DNA of 64,000 bases from Heterodera schachtii (lineage: Eukaryota; Nematoda; Chromadorea; Rhabditida; Heteroderidae). Position 1 is the stretch's first letter. Every line of letters begins with the position of its first letter. Below are positions 23,475 to 37,500 of the stretch, one piece after another. The notes below the pieces were generated by a model. It saw nothing but the letters and a program-made list of their open reading frames with translations, searched no databases and had not been told where the DNA came from. The position numbers and the translations under genes are program-made. Location of the stretch: positions 109,839 through 173,838 of the forward strand of contig SIJG01000184.1 in assembly GCA_023374025.1 (NCBI GenBank), in the 5' to 3' direction.

Positions 23475-23734
23475 CTCAGCGCCTGATTTGAATAAATTGC
23501 TGTGTGCAATTTATTGAATTTGTCTACAAAAGGCCGGCAGGAAGCCGCCTTATTTGAAGAAAAGCCAAATTCGTCAGTCCGATTAATCCGCCAGGCGCGG
23601 TTAATCGTGGAAATTCGACAAAAAACCTAGATACCAATACGGTTGCGGTTTCCGCCAGGTGCGGTTTTATTCAACACAAAAACCAAGAAACCTAGGCGGT
23701 TGAGGTTCCGCCAGGAGCGGTTTTACGACGAATA

Positions 23735-24313
23735 ATGGCCAACCAAAACGCGACTATTCAACAATTGATGGACACTTTGGCGCAACAGCAACAATTGGTA
23801 CAGCAATTGCTGACATACCAAACGTAGAACGCGGCTAGACCAGCAGTTGCGGCCACGACAATTCCGGCACTCCCCGACATTATGCCATTTAAGCAAAATG
23901 ATGACAAGGCACGAGTCTCGTAATGGATTTCGCGCTTCAAATTTGCGCTTGACTGCGCCGCGCCGAATGCCGCCGACGAAATCAAAGTGAAGGCACTCAT
24001 GAACAAGCTTAGTGAAGCCGCGTTCAGTGAGTACAGCCGTTCGGTGCTGCCATCAGCGGTGACTGATTTTAATTTCGACGCAACTGTCCAGCGAATGGAG
24101 AAGTTATTTGCCCGTCCGCAATCGATCTTCATTGATCGCTACGAGTGCCTGAAAGCGGTGAGAGGCGAAAGTGAAGATTTTCGCAGCTTCATCAACAGGC
24201 ACCGTAAATTGCTCGCCGATTTCAAGTTCAGTGAACTGAATAAGGAGCAATTCAATTGTCTAATGCTGCTAACGGCATTAAAGTCGCACAGCGATTCGGC
24301 ACTTAAACAATAA
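23735..24313 (+). pseudogene. Gag of the truncated retroelement, two internal stops
   Basis: The ATG at 23735 starts a glutamine-rich N-terminus (MANQNATIQQ), and the frame runs in phase to TAA at 24311. Stops interrupt it at TAG 23825-23827 and TAA 23921-23923. Both are one C-to-T change away from a glutamine codon. The second sits before WISRFKFALDCAAPN, a stretch resembling the W..RF pattern of nematode gypsy gag, and a helical region follows. No zinc knuckle is reached before truncation. The protein would have been the capsid part of gag. Confidence 0.75.
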
Positions 24314-26454
24314 AAAGAAAATAATTATTTTGATTGCGTTAATGAAAGAAAAATGCATCAAAAACGTCAAATAAAATTTTTACTAAAAAAATATTATATA
24401 AAATAGAATTTAAACAGTTATTCTATTTATTTGTCAATTGAATAATGAGCTGCAATGCTGCACCTCCACTGGGCGTTATTCAGAGCAATGACAGTGGGAT
24501 TTCAGAAGTCGGTAACGTTCGGCACTTCTCAACACATAAAAATTTTAATGAAATTTTGTGATAATATATTATAATTAAATTTATCTAAAGAGCTTATATA
24601 AATATTAAAATGAAATTTCGTAATTAATTCATTTAAATTATATAATATGTATTGCATAGCGTTTGGATATCATCTTAAATTTTAATGAAAATAATATTCA
24701 AAACATAATTAATAATATTATATTTGAATAGCAAATATTACTATCAACTTATTTTAATAACAAATTTAATTTCAAAAATAAAAACGAACTTATTTTTTCT
24801 ATTAAATGCAAAGAATAATATTAATAGAGTGAAACCTAGTATTTTATTAGCCATAATCAATCAAAACTTGACAATTAATAAAATTAAAAGTGGATTTTTT
24901 ATGATACCAATATTATATTATTTGCTCATTTTTATTCAGCAAGCATTTTATGACGATGAAACAAGTTAAATTATAAAATAAATATAAAAAGAAAACATTT
25001 AACTTTATCATTTAAAAAAGGCTAAATAAGAATAAGATTATTTTGAAAGATTAAATCAATTAAAAAATATATGTGATGAATTGTAACAATATGCAAATTG
25101 AATTAGTTTAAGGCAAAATATAAACAAATACAATTGAATTAATTAAAGAATTAAGATTTTTCAAAAATTTTATAAAAATAAATCACCAAAAAATAGAGAA
25201 ATGGAAAATTTACAATTACAAGTGAGATGGAACAAGCTAACTTTGCATGAAAGGATTAAATTAAGTCACCTAATGTAATTAAACCATATAATAATAATTA
25301 AAAACCATTTCTTTTACTAAATAATGCATTTCAATAATTAATTAAAAATCTTCAACATCATAATACTAGCGGAATTTTTTCTTAAAATCTAAAATAATTG
25401 ACTTTTCTTTTATTTGTATTATAAAAATATTATTTATTAATAATTTTAAATGTTCATTATAAAAAGTTTGAATTATAAATAATATAGCTTATTTTTTAAA
25501 AAAGACCAAAAAGACATTAAACATGAACAACATGCGATTGTTCAAGAAAGGATCAAAAAAGAAATAGACAAAATTATTTTAATTTAAAAATAATCAAGTT
25601 AAAAAACCAAAAAATTCTTAAAGAATAAAATTAATAATTTAAAAGTAAACAATTATATTGGAAAAAATAATTATTTGTTAAATTGTGCAATTTTATAAAA
25701 ATATCATAAATAAAAGTGAATTAGTTACGGTATGTTTTGTGATAATTTCATAAAATAAATTCGAAAAATTACTCTTCAAGCATTCCTAATTCAAAATGTA
25801 TATGTTTTGTTAATTGTTCTCGAGACAACATTTGCGAATAGGTATTTATCGTTTTTCGTAAAAAGCGACATTTTACTATTTATTTAATCAATTTCAAAGT
25901 TAAATTTAAAAAAAAATTGGATTTCCTCAAATTATCAGAACTAAAAAGTATACCCGAATATTAATCTTAATAATAACAAAAAAACTATTAAAATAAAAAT
26001 CATAATTATCAACTCACGAAAAAATACAGGCAAAAACACAGATAAAAAATTTTGTTTCTTTAATCGGGGTTTTAAAGTTCAAAATTTATTAAAATTTATT
26101 GGTAAAAACAATGAATTTGGTAAAATAATTAAATAAAAACGACAAAGTTATTTTTTTAAATTCAATTATACAAATTATTAATTTTCAAAAGGAAACTTTT
26201 TTATAAAAACAAAAAAAAACATGCAAACGAAGGACAAACATTAAAATCCGAATTTTAAAGAACTAAATACAAATAATAATAAATAATAAATAAATATATC
26301 AGAAATAAAAGACTTTAACTATTAGATTAGGCTTCAAGCTAAAGTGATTAAACACCTATTTTTATTTTACGAACAAAAATAGATTACGAAAATAAATTTT
26401 AAATTTCCTTTGTCAAAATTTAATTTCTTAGTTCCTTTTTAAATATTAATAATT

Positions 26455-26829
26455 ATGTATATAAAAAATAATTTATTTTATATACTTCATTCGTATTATT
26501 TAAAAAATTTGGAAATTCAACAAAGGCAAAATTATGGTCCATCAAAAACCTTTAAAATGCTTTTACTAATCGGGGCGGAACCCATTTCCATTAATTCCTC
26601 TTTTACTCAAATTATTGGTCAGGACTCAGAATTAACTTATATGTTCCTGAACAGCTCAATGCGTTTATATTATTTTTTTGAAATATTTTTAAATTTTTAC
26701 TTATTATTAATCTTTCTTAATTATCTTTCTCAAAAAATTTCATTTAATGAATGTAATAGTAAAATGTTCGACATTTTTAATTTCAAGGCATCGTCTTTTA
26801 TATTCATTTCTTGCGAAGTGATTGATTAA
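26455..26829 (+). CDS. 124-residue frame, unrecognised
   Basis: This is an ATG-initiated frame whose residues 27-62 (including PSKTFKMLLLIGAEPISINS) come from DNA less AT-rich than the flanks. A hydrophobic segment around residues 72-90 could cross a membrane. There is no family match, no splice context I would trust and no neighbouring gene. It may be a relic exon or chance. Confidence 0.22.
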   Translation: MYIKNNLFYILHSYYLKNLEIQQRQNYGPSKTFKMLLLIGAEPISINSSFTQIIGQDSELTYMFLNSSMRLYYFFEIFLNFYLLLIFLNYLSQKISFNECNSKMFDIFNFKASSFIFISCEVID

Positions 26830-27769
26830 ATGTTTGTTCAAAGCCATGATGTGTGTAAATTAGATTAGTCAATCATTTAAGAGATATATGAAAAAAATAA
26901 ATTATTTATGTTAATATAAGTAAATCATTCGATTTAATTTTTCATATTTTAATTTGATTATTCATTTTAGCATATTTTTTTATCAATAAATATTCGGAAT
27001 AAATTTTAAAATTAATTCATAGGTGTTTTTAAGTTTAAAGAATTTTTTATATCTTGGCTAAATAAAATTATTACTATTTTAAGCTACTTGAGTTTTTATT
27101 ATTTTTTCTTTTTAAATATAATGGCGTCAAATACTTTGTGCAAATTTTTTTAAATAATTTTCATATTATCATTTTATATTTTTTTAAAATAATAATTCTT
27201 GTTATTTAAAAAAGTTGAAATTTATTCATTGTTATAATAGCTCTGGCTCAATGTTACAAAACAATATCTAAAAAATTATTAAATAAATTTGTATGCTTTA
27301 TACAACTTATTGGCTTTTTTTTTGGTTTTAGATTTTTAATTCATCTTATTCTTTAAACATGAAAATTATAATATTTTTCATCACATTTTTATTGAAGCAA
27401 GGCAATTGGACCTTAAAATTATTCTATTATGTAAAATGATTTTGACTTGAAGATGGTCAACATGACTGAATGAAAATGTAATTTTTCCATTACTATAAAT
27501 TTGCCAAATTCTATTTTATAATTATTGTTATTTTAATGAAATTAATTCTATTTCAAAAATTTTAATCCAATTGTTGGAAAATTTCTTGTCTAATTTTGAA
27601 AAACTTTACTAATAAAATTGTTTAACTATTGAATTTCAAACTTGTGCTGCAAACAAGACGCTTGGAGTTAACTCATTGATATTACTACAAAAATAAATAA
27701 GAAAGAAAAACATTTTTATTCAGAAAGATACAATTATGAAGGAGGAACAAAAGTTGGGACTTTTATTTA

Positions 27770-28205
27770 CATATTTTTACACATTTTGGGATTTTTCTAC
27801 ATATTGCATATGTATATATTTTTATACATATTTTTATACTTTTTTGTACATATTTCGCAATTTTTCGTACATATTTTCATTTTTTTAACATATTTTGAGG
27901 ATTTTGGAAAATTTATAGAAATTTTTTGTGAAAAATTAAAAAATTTTTTTGAAAATGTATCCCTAAAAATCGAATTTTTTTTTCAAAATCAAAAATTAAT
28001 TTTTGAAATACTAAAATGTAATTCTAAGACTATTTTGTCATTTTTATGACATTTTGTGCCTATTTCATTTTTTACAAAGAATTTTTTTCCAAAAAATAAC
28101 CATGAAAAAATTTTTATTTACATATTTTAGTACATATTTGTGAGTTTTTGTACATATTTCATACATTTTTTTAGATTTTTTATACATATTTTATTTACAT
28201 AATTC
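27770..28205. repeat. acatattt-type interspersed repeat
   Basis: The strings ACATATTT or CATATTTTT recur many times at 27770-27895 and again at 28118-28200, enclosing an A/T-rich middle. The same layout, T-rich in one orientation, is seen at 4904-5240 and, inverted, at 55966-56165. These look like copies of one diverged non-coding repeat family. Confidence 0.5.
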
Positions 28206-30270
28206 GCGATTTTTAATATTCGATAATTTGTGCTCTTATTTTATCTCCTTTTTTGTTATTGAATTATTTTATTATATTAAATTTTCATTTTCTGCTGAGA
28301 CTAATTTTATTTTGAAATAAACATATTTAATTATATAAAAATCCTTAGTTGAATTTAAATTTTGATGAAAATTATATATTATAATATAAATTAAAATGCT
28401 AAAAATACTTAATTTTCTATCAAATGCATTAATATTGACAATGTATAATCGATTTTTATCAAAATTTATTTAGCCTGGGTTTTTATAACTTCTTGGACAA
28501 TGGTACGAAATTGAATTGGTATAATTATAATGATTGGATCAATATTATTTAAAAAATATTTTTGATTATATAATTTAAAATTAATAAATAAAAAATAAAA
28601 ATTATTCTTTAATAAATTTTCTATTTTAATTTTAATTTAATATTACAATTTTTTGTTTTTTATTTTATCTTTAATAGTTTTTTAATAAAGTTATCGTTGA
28701 ATCTTTTTTATTCTTAAAAAAAATTCTTCATTTTTATGTAATAATTAGTTTAAAAATGTTATTTATTTATCAATAGTATTTTTAATTATGTAGTTTTGTT
28801 ATAAATGAATATGAAAATTGTATTTCCATTAAGCTCAATAAAAGACAATAACTGATTTTATGAAACACGAATTATATACCAGCTGCATTCGGAATAAAAT
28901 TTTTTCGAATGCAATAGTGATTTTTAAACTGCATTTAACATTAATTTTTGTAATTCAAAAGATTTCTCATGTTTATAAGTGATAAGTATTCTTCCAACAA
29001 GTAAATTGCAAAAGTCATGCGAAAATATATTAGAATTACTGCAAATTATTGGGTTTTCTGACTTAAAAATAAAACTATAAAAATATTTCTAACTAATATA
29101 ATAAACATTAATATATTGAACAAACGATCTATTATAAGTTTATTTGTGTTGTAAATATTTTTAAAACTTCAACAGTTCTGAGCAGCTGGAAATGCATAAA
29201 TTTTAAATTTAAACGTAAAAAATTGATATTATATTAAAAACTCCATAAAATAATGGATTATTACCGAAAAATTAAATTTATTTGCCAACACTCGCGAAAC
29301 CGGCGTGGTCTCGACCGGTCCCAACCGTGCACTAGTAAATTTAAACAAAAATGATAATAAAATAAGAACGTAATTCATTAATTACAAATAGACTATAAAT
29401 CATTAAACGAAAAAAAAACAAGAAAATGAATAAAAGAACATAATAATGTAATGGAACCTATAAGTAAGTTAAATATTATTTATATTAATATTTTAAATTA
29501 ACATTTCTGAATATAGTAAAATATTAAAAAAAACAAATTTTAATAAATAAGAATGTAAAACATGAATTATGCTCCATTGCTTTAAAAAACTAAATAATAC
29601 AGTGAAATAAATAGATAATTTTCTTATGAAATTTAAAAATTTATATTATAATTATTAAGTATTCATTTGTCATATAATGTTTGCAATAAAAATGTTTTAT
29701 CAATAATACAAAATACAAAAAACAATAAATTTTTAATGAATCGATAAAGGTCTTTAGAGTGCGAAGGTAAATTCTTATAATGAAATTAAATAATTCTTTA
29801 TGGAAAATACAAAGTTATAATTTAAATTAAATTATTTTGATGGATAAGATTATAACAAAGTACAACATCAACAAAATTAAAAAAAACAAAAAATAAATAA
29901 AAGAAAATATTCAAAAATTAAATATTGATGACAATTGAAATACTATCAATTAAAAATAAAAGCAATGTTTAAACATTTATTAGTAACCAATATATCTTTT
30001 ATGCAAAAATCCAAAAATTTATAATAAACAATAAAAAATCTAAAATGCTCAACTTGAATAGTTTTGCAGAAATAAATATTAAAAGACTAAATTCTTTAAA
30101 TTCAAATTTATATCAAAAAAGCTTTCGCAAGAATAACCGATCGCCCGGAATTTCAATGAAAATAATTCAAAATTAGAGAAAAATACAAAGATATAATTAT
30201 AATTCATATTCATATTTTAATATAAAAATTGAATTTTCTTAAAACAGTTAAAAAATGAATTATCTAAATT

Positions 30271-30668
30271 AATGTTTGTAATAAATTATTTTTAAATATG
30301 GGAGATTATAAAAAATAAAACAAATAATTTCACTAAAAAAGAATTGGCGACACTACCAATTCAAAATCCAATCAATCTTCAAGTTAAATGAAAATGTTTT
30401 TTAAATCACATTTTTAAATAGATGACATTATTATTATATTTGAAAATTATAAAAATATACGAAAATAATTGACGCAAAAGTATAACAACAATTTATTTTA
30501 TTTTTATTAAAAATAAATATGGAACTGAGAAAAACATATATAAATAGTAACTATAATAAAATACATCTATAAACAAAAAGACCGTACAGGCTAACCAGCT
30601 CTAGAAAATTAAAAATTATAAAAATTACTAAAAACTCAATTTTTCATAGAGTTGAAGAAGTTTATAAA
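30271..30668. repeat. Segmental duplication, copy 1
   Basis: About 400 bp is shared with 31104-31549 at an offset of about 833 bp, with most positions matching, for example GACGCAAAAGTATAACAACA in both. It has no coding content. Confidence 0.85.
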
Positions 30669-30950
30669 ATAATATTACTATTGATATTTAAATTGATACC
30701 TAGGAAAACTTTTAGAAAAATACACCCTTAAGAACCGTTCCTTAAAATTTTCAATAATATACTCTTAAGTAGAATGAAGACAATTTCTCAAAAATTCATT
30801 TCTAATTTTTTATTTATTTTCTTGGTAAAGAATTTTAGATTTAAAAATTATTTATTTCAATACTGGTTTGGCTTCATTTTGTTGTTTTGAAGAAAATTTT
30901 TTGATTTTACACCCGGCTAATTTGAAATTTAATTATTTTTTCTGTCGAAA

Positions 30951-31055
30951 AGTCTACTATCGAAAAGTCCCCTCCTCAAATTTATAATAATTCTGTCGAA
31001 ATGTCCTTTGCTGTCGAAAAGTCCTTCTGTCGAAAAGTCCTCTGTCGAAAAGTCC
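30951..31055. repeat. CTGTCGAAAAGTCC repeat
   Basis: Six near-copies of the 14-mer CTGTCGAAAAGTCC lie between the two segmental duplicates. Some are adjacent and some are separated by short AT-rich spacers. The motif is markedly richer in G and C than its surroundings. Confidence 0.85.
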
Positions 31056-31103
31056 GGCGCCCATTTAATTTACAAAAGATTGATAACCAATAAAAATTTT
31101 TTT

Positions 31104-31549
31104 AATGTTTGTAACAAATTATTTTTTAATTATTGGAGATTATAAAAAATAAAACAAATATCTTCACTAGAAAAAAAATTCGTGACTACCAATTCAAAAT
31201 CCGAGCAATCTACAAGTTAAATGATAAATGTTTTATTTAATCACAATTTTAAATAGATGACAATATTATTATATCTGAAAATTATAAAAATATACGAAAA
31301 TAATTGACGCAAAAGTATAACAACAATTTATTTTATTTTTATTAAAATAAATATGGAATTGAGAAAACATATATAAATAGTAACTATAATAAAATACATC
31401 TAAAAAAAAAATAAATAAATATATATTCAAAAAAACATATTAAAATAATAGGTTTAGTTATAAACAACAAGACCCAACAGGCTAACCAGCTCTAGAAAAT
31501 AAAAAAATTACTAAAAACACAATTTTTCATAGAGTTGAAGGAGTTTATA
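31104..31549. repeat. Segmental duplication, copy 2
   Basis: This copy matches 30271-30668, with an extra A-rich insertion of about 55 bp near 31405-31460. Confidence 0.85.
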
Positions 31550-34500
31550 ATTTTTTTATCAGTTAACCAAAACCAAATATAAAAATACATTTGTTATGCA
31601 AATCAAATTTTAAAAAGAAAATATCCAAAAATTATAATACTTGAAAAAAAGATGAACATATTTTTGGCGGCTGGGTCACCTCCAGCAACAGGTCAGTGAC
31701 ATTGACATCATAAGTATGATAAAAATAAAAATTTAAATCTAAAATCTAAAATCTTTTTTTGTCAAAACACTTTCGTTCTACTTAATAAAGGAATAAAAAA
31801 TTTAGCTAAAATAAATGGCAAACAATCATTTATTATTCTAAAATAAAGAAATTTACAAAAGCTTAATGAAAAATTGACAGAGAAACAATTAAGTAAGATA
31901 TTTTCAAGTGTGAGAAAGAATATTTAAGAACCGCTAATAAATGAGTAGAGGGAACAACTCGGTACCAATCACATACAAATTTTTATTTTGTATTAGTATT
32001 TAAAAATTAAGAAATTGGAAAATAAAAGAATTAATCAACATTTTATTTTGCATCTTTGCATAAAAATCAAAAATGGTATACAGGTGTAAAAATTTTATAA
32101 GTCGTATCTGCTCATCAGATAAAATAGTTTAATTCAAAAATTGTAAAACAAATCATAATAACAACAATAAATGCGCTTTAAAAAAGATTTTAACCTTGGC
32201 AAGAGTTTAATTCATAAAGTACACCTTTAAGAAATAAAAAGTTCTCAAAAATTCGTCACATAAATTTTTAATTTATTTTCTTGACAAGTTGCATTGTGCG
32301 GGCAAAATGATAAAAAAAGATTCATTTTTGATTTTTTGTTGGTTTTTTCTAATTTTATACAAAGAGCTTTTAAAGCGATTAATTCATTGTTTTAACATGT
32401 GCAACAACGAAGGCTAATATGTAAATTTTTTTTGTTTGATAAATTAGACATTAAATAATATTGCTTTAACTTGGTTTTAATTTTCGAAGTTTCTAAAATA
32501 GGTTATTAGATCGTTTATTCTGAAAAATCGAACCTTTCCCATGAATATTAGGAACCCCATAAAACAATTGAAAAGTATATTAAAATCAGAAAAAATTCTA
32601 TTATTATAACTTTTAACTTTCAGAAATTTTTTAATATAATTCGGATATATTAGTTGGTGTATCTCAATTACGAGGTTTTTTAGAAATAAATAATTTTACA
32701 TAAAATTTCTTCTAATTCTCAGACGACTTGGCATCAGAATCAAAACGCAGTGTTATTGCAAATTTTATGTTTTTTTATTTATTTGTTAACTTTATATATT
32801 TAAAATGTTTTATTCTGATATAGTGTGTTATGCTGATTTTTTTATTTTTATTGAATTACTCAGTACAATATTTTTTTTTATTTCGTTTACTTGTATGCTA
32901 TAATATAAAAATTGAATAATCACAAAATTCTTTAGCATATTATTTTTATTTTTACCTTTAAAATTAAAAAATTTCATTGTTCAATAAATAATAAATAAAT
33001 TAACTATACTAATATTATTTATTTTATATAGTGAATCACATTTTTAATGATTACCTTCATTACTATTATATATATTCTTGTGTTCATTCCATAAGCTTTT
33101 GTAATAATTTTCCATTTTGGTTTTTTTTTCTCGCGTCAAATTGGTTGCAAGTTGAAACTTACAAAAAGAACGGTTGCTAACGAATTTAATATAGAATATT
33201 TTCCTCAATTATTTTGATTTTATAAACAATTTTTTGATTTATTTAAATTTAATATAATATTTTAATTTCTAAAAAGTAATTAACATTCATAATTTGATGT
33301 TATATTTTAACAAAAGTTCGTATTTGTAAATATACTTCTATTTAACAAGTATTTTTTCAAGAGTGTATAAGATGTTTTTTATTTTTTTTAATTTTTTTTC
33401 ATATTAATTTATTGTAAACTTATTTTTCCATATAATTATTTGTATGTGTTTTAAAAAATGCATTATTTTGTTATTTTGTTTTTGTATGTATCTATTTCTG
33501 TTGCTCAATGTATAATTAATAGTTATATTTTATGGTTTATTCTTAGTTCTTAATTATTTTTATTTTTGCAACCTTCATTTTAACATCTATTTGCCGTTTT
33601 AGCTTATTTTGATAAATACTTTTTTGAGCCAAATTATTAGTTCATTCGTTTTACTGTTCTTTTTATCCTTCCTCAGTTGGACATTTTTTTGTCTTTCTTT
33701 TTTATAAATCTATTTAAAATAGAAAACCACCATAAAATTATTTTTCATTTCATTTTCTTAAGATTGAACAAATTAAAATTATTTTTTTTCCCTTTACTTT
33801 TGGGTAAATTTACTTTTTTGTTAATGCGGAAAGTTTGTTTGAATTTTTTGCTATTTTTTACTTTATCGTTTATTTTGTACATTAAACTTCTACATTTAAA
33901 TTGATCAAATTTAAGTTTAAAATCATACCTTTGATGCGCAAAAATTGTTCAAACAATAGCCAAATTTCTTGGCACAATAGCAACAAAAAGGCCTTTTTAT
34001 CCAAGAACCGTCCTTCGTAATATCTTTTGTAAAACTTTTTATTTCTATTTTTTGTTGTATTAATTAAAACCATAGTTATTTTTTGGGCATATTCATCAAT
34101 GATAAATTCCTATGTAATTTTAAGCAAAGTTAAAATTAAAAAATGTGGTGCTTTCGGCTAAATCTCAAAAGTCCAGCTGCACACAAATTTTACGTTTGGC
34201 ATCTTAAGCAGACTTTTGAAAACACGCGAAAAAATATGCAGCATAATTTTTATCACGTCTCAATTACACAATTATTAAAAACCAATTCGTTATTTTAAAT
34301 ACGTATTTATAATAATTCATTTTTAGAAATAAATTTAAATTTTGAATTATGATTAGTAAGTAATTTTTAATGCTTTTGTAAATTAATTAAAACTCTTGGC
34401 TCTCAACTGCCGGCATTTTTTAATTTTAAATATAATACTCCGCATTATTTGTAGGTGTTGGAAAACGAAACAGAAAAAAAGACATGCCAAACATTAGGAA

Positions 34501-37500
34501 AAAAAAGTGCCAAAAACCTTCGAAAAAATATTTTTATAATATTTGCACACAGTATAATTGTCTTTCTAAATTTTGTCCAAGGAGAAGACAATCAAAAAAA
34601 AATTTTAGAAAATGTATTAGATTGCACATAAATTAAATATTGCGAATAAGCAAGTTTTGAAGCAATAGGCTTCACAAGGTATAACAATATTTTATATTAG
34701 GTATTATAGATTCATAATCTTTAACAATCTCTCGAAAAATTTAAATAAATAAATATATATTTATTAAATGTATGATTGAAAAAATATAATTTAAACAATA
34801 ATTAAAAAATGAACTTTCACATTCAGAAACAAATGTTTTTTGTGAAACTATTATTAAAAAATTGCTATTTTAAAAAACCATCAAACTACAGGAATTTTTA
34901 AAGCAATTATGAAATATAATTTCAAATTAAAATTCGAGAGTTAGAATTGTACGCGCGTTAAGCCAAGGAGCGAGAATATCAATATAAACTATATGACCAA
35001 AGGATATTATATCAACATAATATATTAATAAATACAACAAGACCTAAATGAAAATTGTCTAAATTGTTCCAGTTATTCTGTAAAAACTAAAACTAATGAA
35101 ATAAGTTTTATTTAACTTGCATATTTTTTTTGAATAATTACTGATCTCCATAAAAATACTTTTAGTTTTAGTAAATTTATTTCTTTTATTTTTTTTGATT
35201 ATCTATTGTCTTCTATTGACATTATTTCGCGATTTGGTCCGTTTATTTAAAAGGTTGTTCGAATCCAAGCATAAAAAAAATTGGTTGTATAATTAAATTA
35301 TTTGTTTATTTTTAATGAAGAATATATTTATATTGCCATATTTTATTTAAAGAGTTTTTATTCAGTAATTTAAAATTTTAAATTTCATTTTAAACTTTAG
35401 TTGTGTTGTTATTCGGAAAATAAAAATAATTTAAATATTTTTCATTATACAATTTATATTAGTTTATTCTTTAATCGATTAATGTTAATATTAAGTATTT
35501 TTAAAAAATAATTTCAACTAATTCTTAAAATTTAACCTATTAATTTCATACCAAAGTAATAATGAATGATTAAAAAAAACTTCGAATTGTTTATAAAAAG
35601 GATATTTATTAAGTATTAAATTATGGATAATAATATATTCTTTTGTAAGTTAATTCATACAATTTTTTCTTTTTTTAGTTAAAACTCGAAAGAACAGTTA
35701 ATTTAAATGAAAAAAACGATTTAAGACCAAAACTCTGTTGAGTTATAAAAATTTTAAAAAGACAAAAAATTTAACATACCTTAAGGACAACAATTGTCGG
35801 TACTAATTAATCATTTGAGATGAATATTTTACAATAATTCCTGCTCGCCACTGCACAAAAACAATAAGAGCAACAATACTTTCGCGTGATCAAAATGATT
35901 AAAAATTCATTTAGTTTTGTATATTCTAGGTCCTTTATGTAATTAACAACTTTAAAAATATTAAATTTCTAAAAATAAATTGTTGAAATGTTTAGCTTTT
36001 TATTTTTATAGTTCAATATTATTTACCATTTTTTACTTTTAATAACCATACCTACAAACAATATTTTTTTATATTCTTTATATTGCTGTTCGTTTTTATT
36101 GTCACATTTAAAAGCCTTTCCTAAAATAAATTATTAAATGACAACCTAAAAAAAGAAGAAACTTTTTTAATCTATTTAAAATTAATTGATATTAAAAAAT
36201 TTGGTATTTTTCTGGCTTTTTGGGGTATTTTCTCAATTTTTAATTAATTTAAAAGTTTTTGTTGTATTATTTACTAAAGAAAAGTTAATAATCAGAATTA
36301 AAAAAACTCTTATTATCATAATTTGGTGCACTTCACCGCAAAAAAAACATTGAATTTGTTCATTTTGTTTATTATTAAAATTTACAGTTAAACATAGAAA
36401 AAATTATTGCTATGATTTATAAGTTAAATATCTCTTTTTTATTCAGAATTATTAAGTTTAATTGATTTTTTATGCTTTCAAATTATTTCTTAAAATAATA
36501 ACAAAATTAAAAACATTTTCCAAACCTTTGTTTTTTAATGTATTTGAAAAATTGTAAAAAAAATGATAAACTTTGATTTTTTTATTTTCCGAAAAATTGT
36601 GAAAATTCTTAATTTCGCTTTAAAATGGGTAAATTTCTATGCCATTTACTACATTAAATTACCAACTTAAGAAATAGATAAATAATTAGAGCAGCTTTCT
36701 TTTTGTGGGCCACAATCATTCAGTATTGAATAAATATCTCCCCCTCCCCCCTCCTTTTTTTAATTATTTCTTGTTTAAAAAGAAGCTAATAAGATGAAAT
36801 AATATTTAATCATCTTATTTAGAAGTTTTATAATTACGAAACTTTATCACTTGAGCATTTTATCAGCTAATTAAATTCATAAATCTCTTAATGAGATATG
36901 ATTTTTGAATAATAATTAAATATTAAACAAGCTAATATGAATAATTGAAGAGCAAATAATAAACTCACAACAACTCTGAGTCGCCTTAAGAATCGCAAAA
37001 CAAATCTGGCGCTACATTTAATTAATTTATCAAAGGAAACCCAAACAACTACTTGATATTCCGATACTACAAATGAGAAGTTAAATTAACAAAACAAATT
37101 TATATTGCGAATTGAAAAAAATGCTATATAATAATTCAATAAAAATTTATTTTTTAAACACACTCTATAAGTAAGAATAATATTTACAATATTAATATTT
37201 AAATAAATGTTTATGAATTCGTAAGACATGTGAACTGTGAAAAAATTTAAATAATTTTTTTATCTTCCCTTAGAGACACGATGATTAGTATTTAAAGATT
37301 AAAGAATATTAAAAATCATACTTACAATTTGATATTATTTAAAGAGAAACAAAGTAAACAAATTTAATTATTTAGTTTTGGTTTAAATAATAATGTTTTT
37401 ACTTAATAAATATTTAATTAAAAATAACTTCTTTTATTGTAGATGCTTTGGTCTTTATACGTCTCGATGTGACAAGAAATGACAATTAATCATAAAAACA

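Larger units (their letters stand above)
23180..24313 (+). mobile_element. Second LTR retroelement, 5' end only
   Basis: A 271-bp LTR, a primer-binding site, an untranslated leader and the start of gag are present. Sequence then returns to AT-rich DNA at about 24313, with no protease, polymerase or 3' LTR downstream. The LTR starts TGTTGTGTC like the element at 8107-13047, but the rest differs, so this is a related but separate family. It is truncated by deletion or rearrangement. Confidence 0.85.
24314..30270. other. AT-rich stretch
   Basis: Gene-poor DNA. A modestly richer patch at 24440-24535 and a short GC-rich island at 29281-29335 (CCGGCGTGGTCTCGACCGG) stand out but resemble nothing known. 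The frame at 26455-26829 and the repeat tract at 27770-28200 are listed separately. Confidence 0.6.

Noticed and set aside
23758..24132. Minus-strand 124-residue frame opposite gag
   Set aside because: The plus-strand frame is in phase with the gag ATG after the primer-binding site and has the gag-like W..RF motif, so the antisense frame is a shadow.
23735..24400. Alternative genetic code with TAA/TAG as glutamine
   Set aside because: Gag of the other element uses CAA and CAG throughout, its pol frame has no TAA or TAG inside conserved domains, and the fragment loses all gag-like content after the next TAA. Ordinary decay explains the stops.
30951..31055. CTGTCGAAAAGTCC array as a CRISPR array
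   Set aside because: Spacers are absent or irregular, the repeats are only 14 bp, there are no cas genes, and the genome is eukaryotic.
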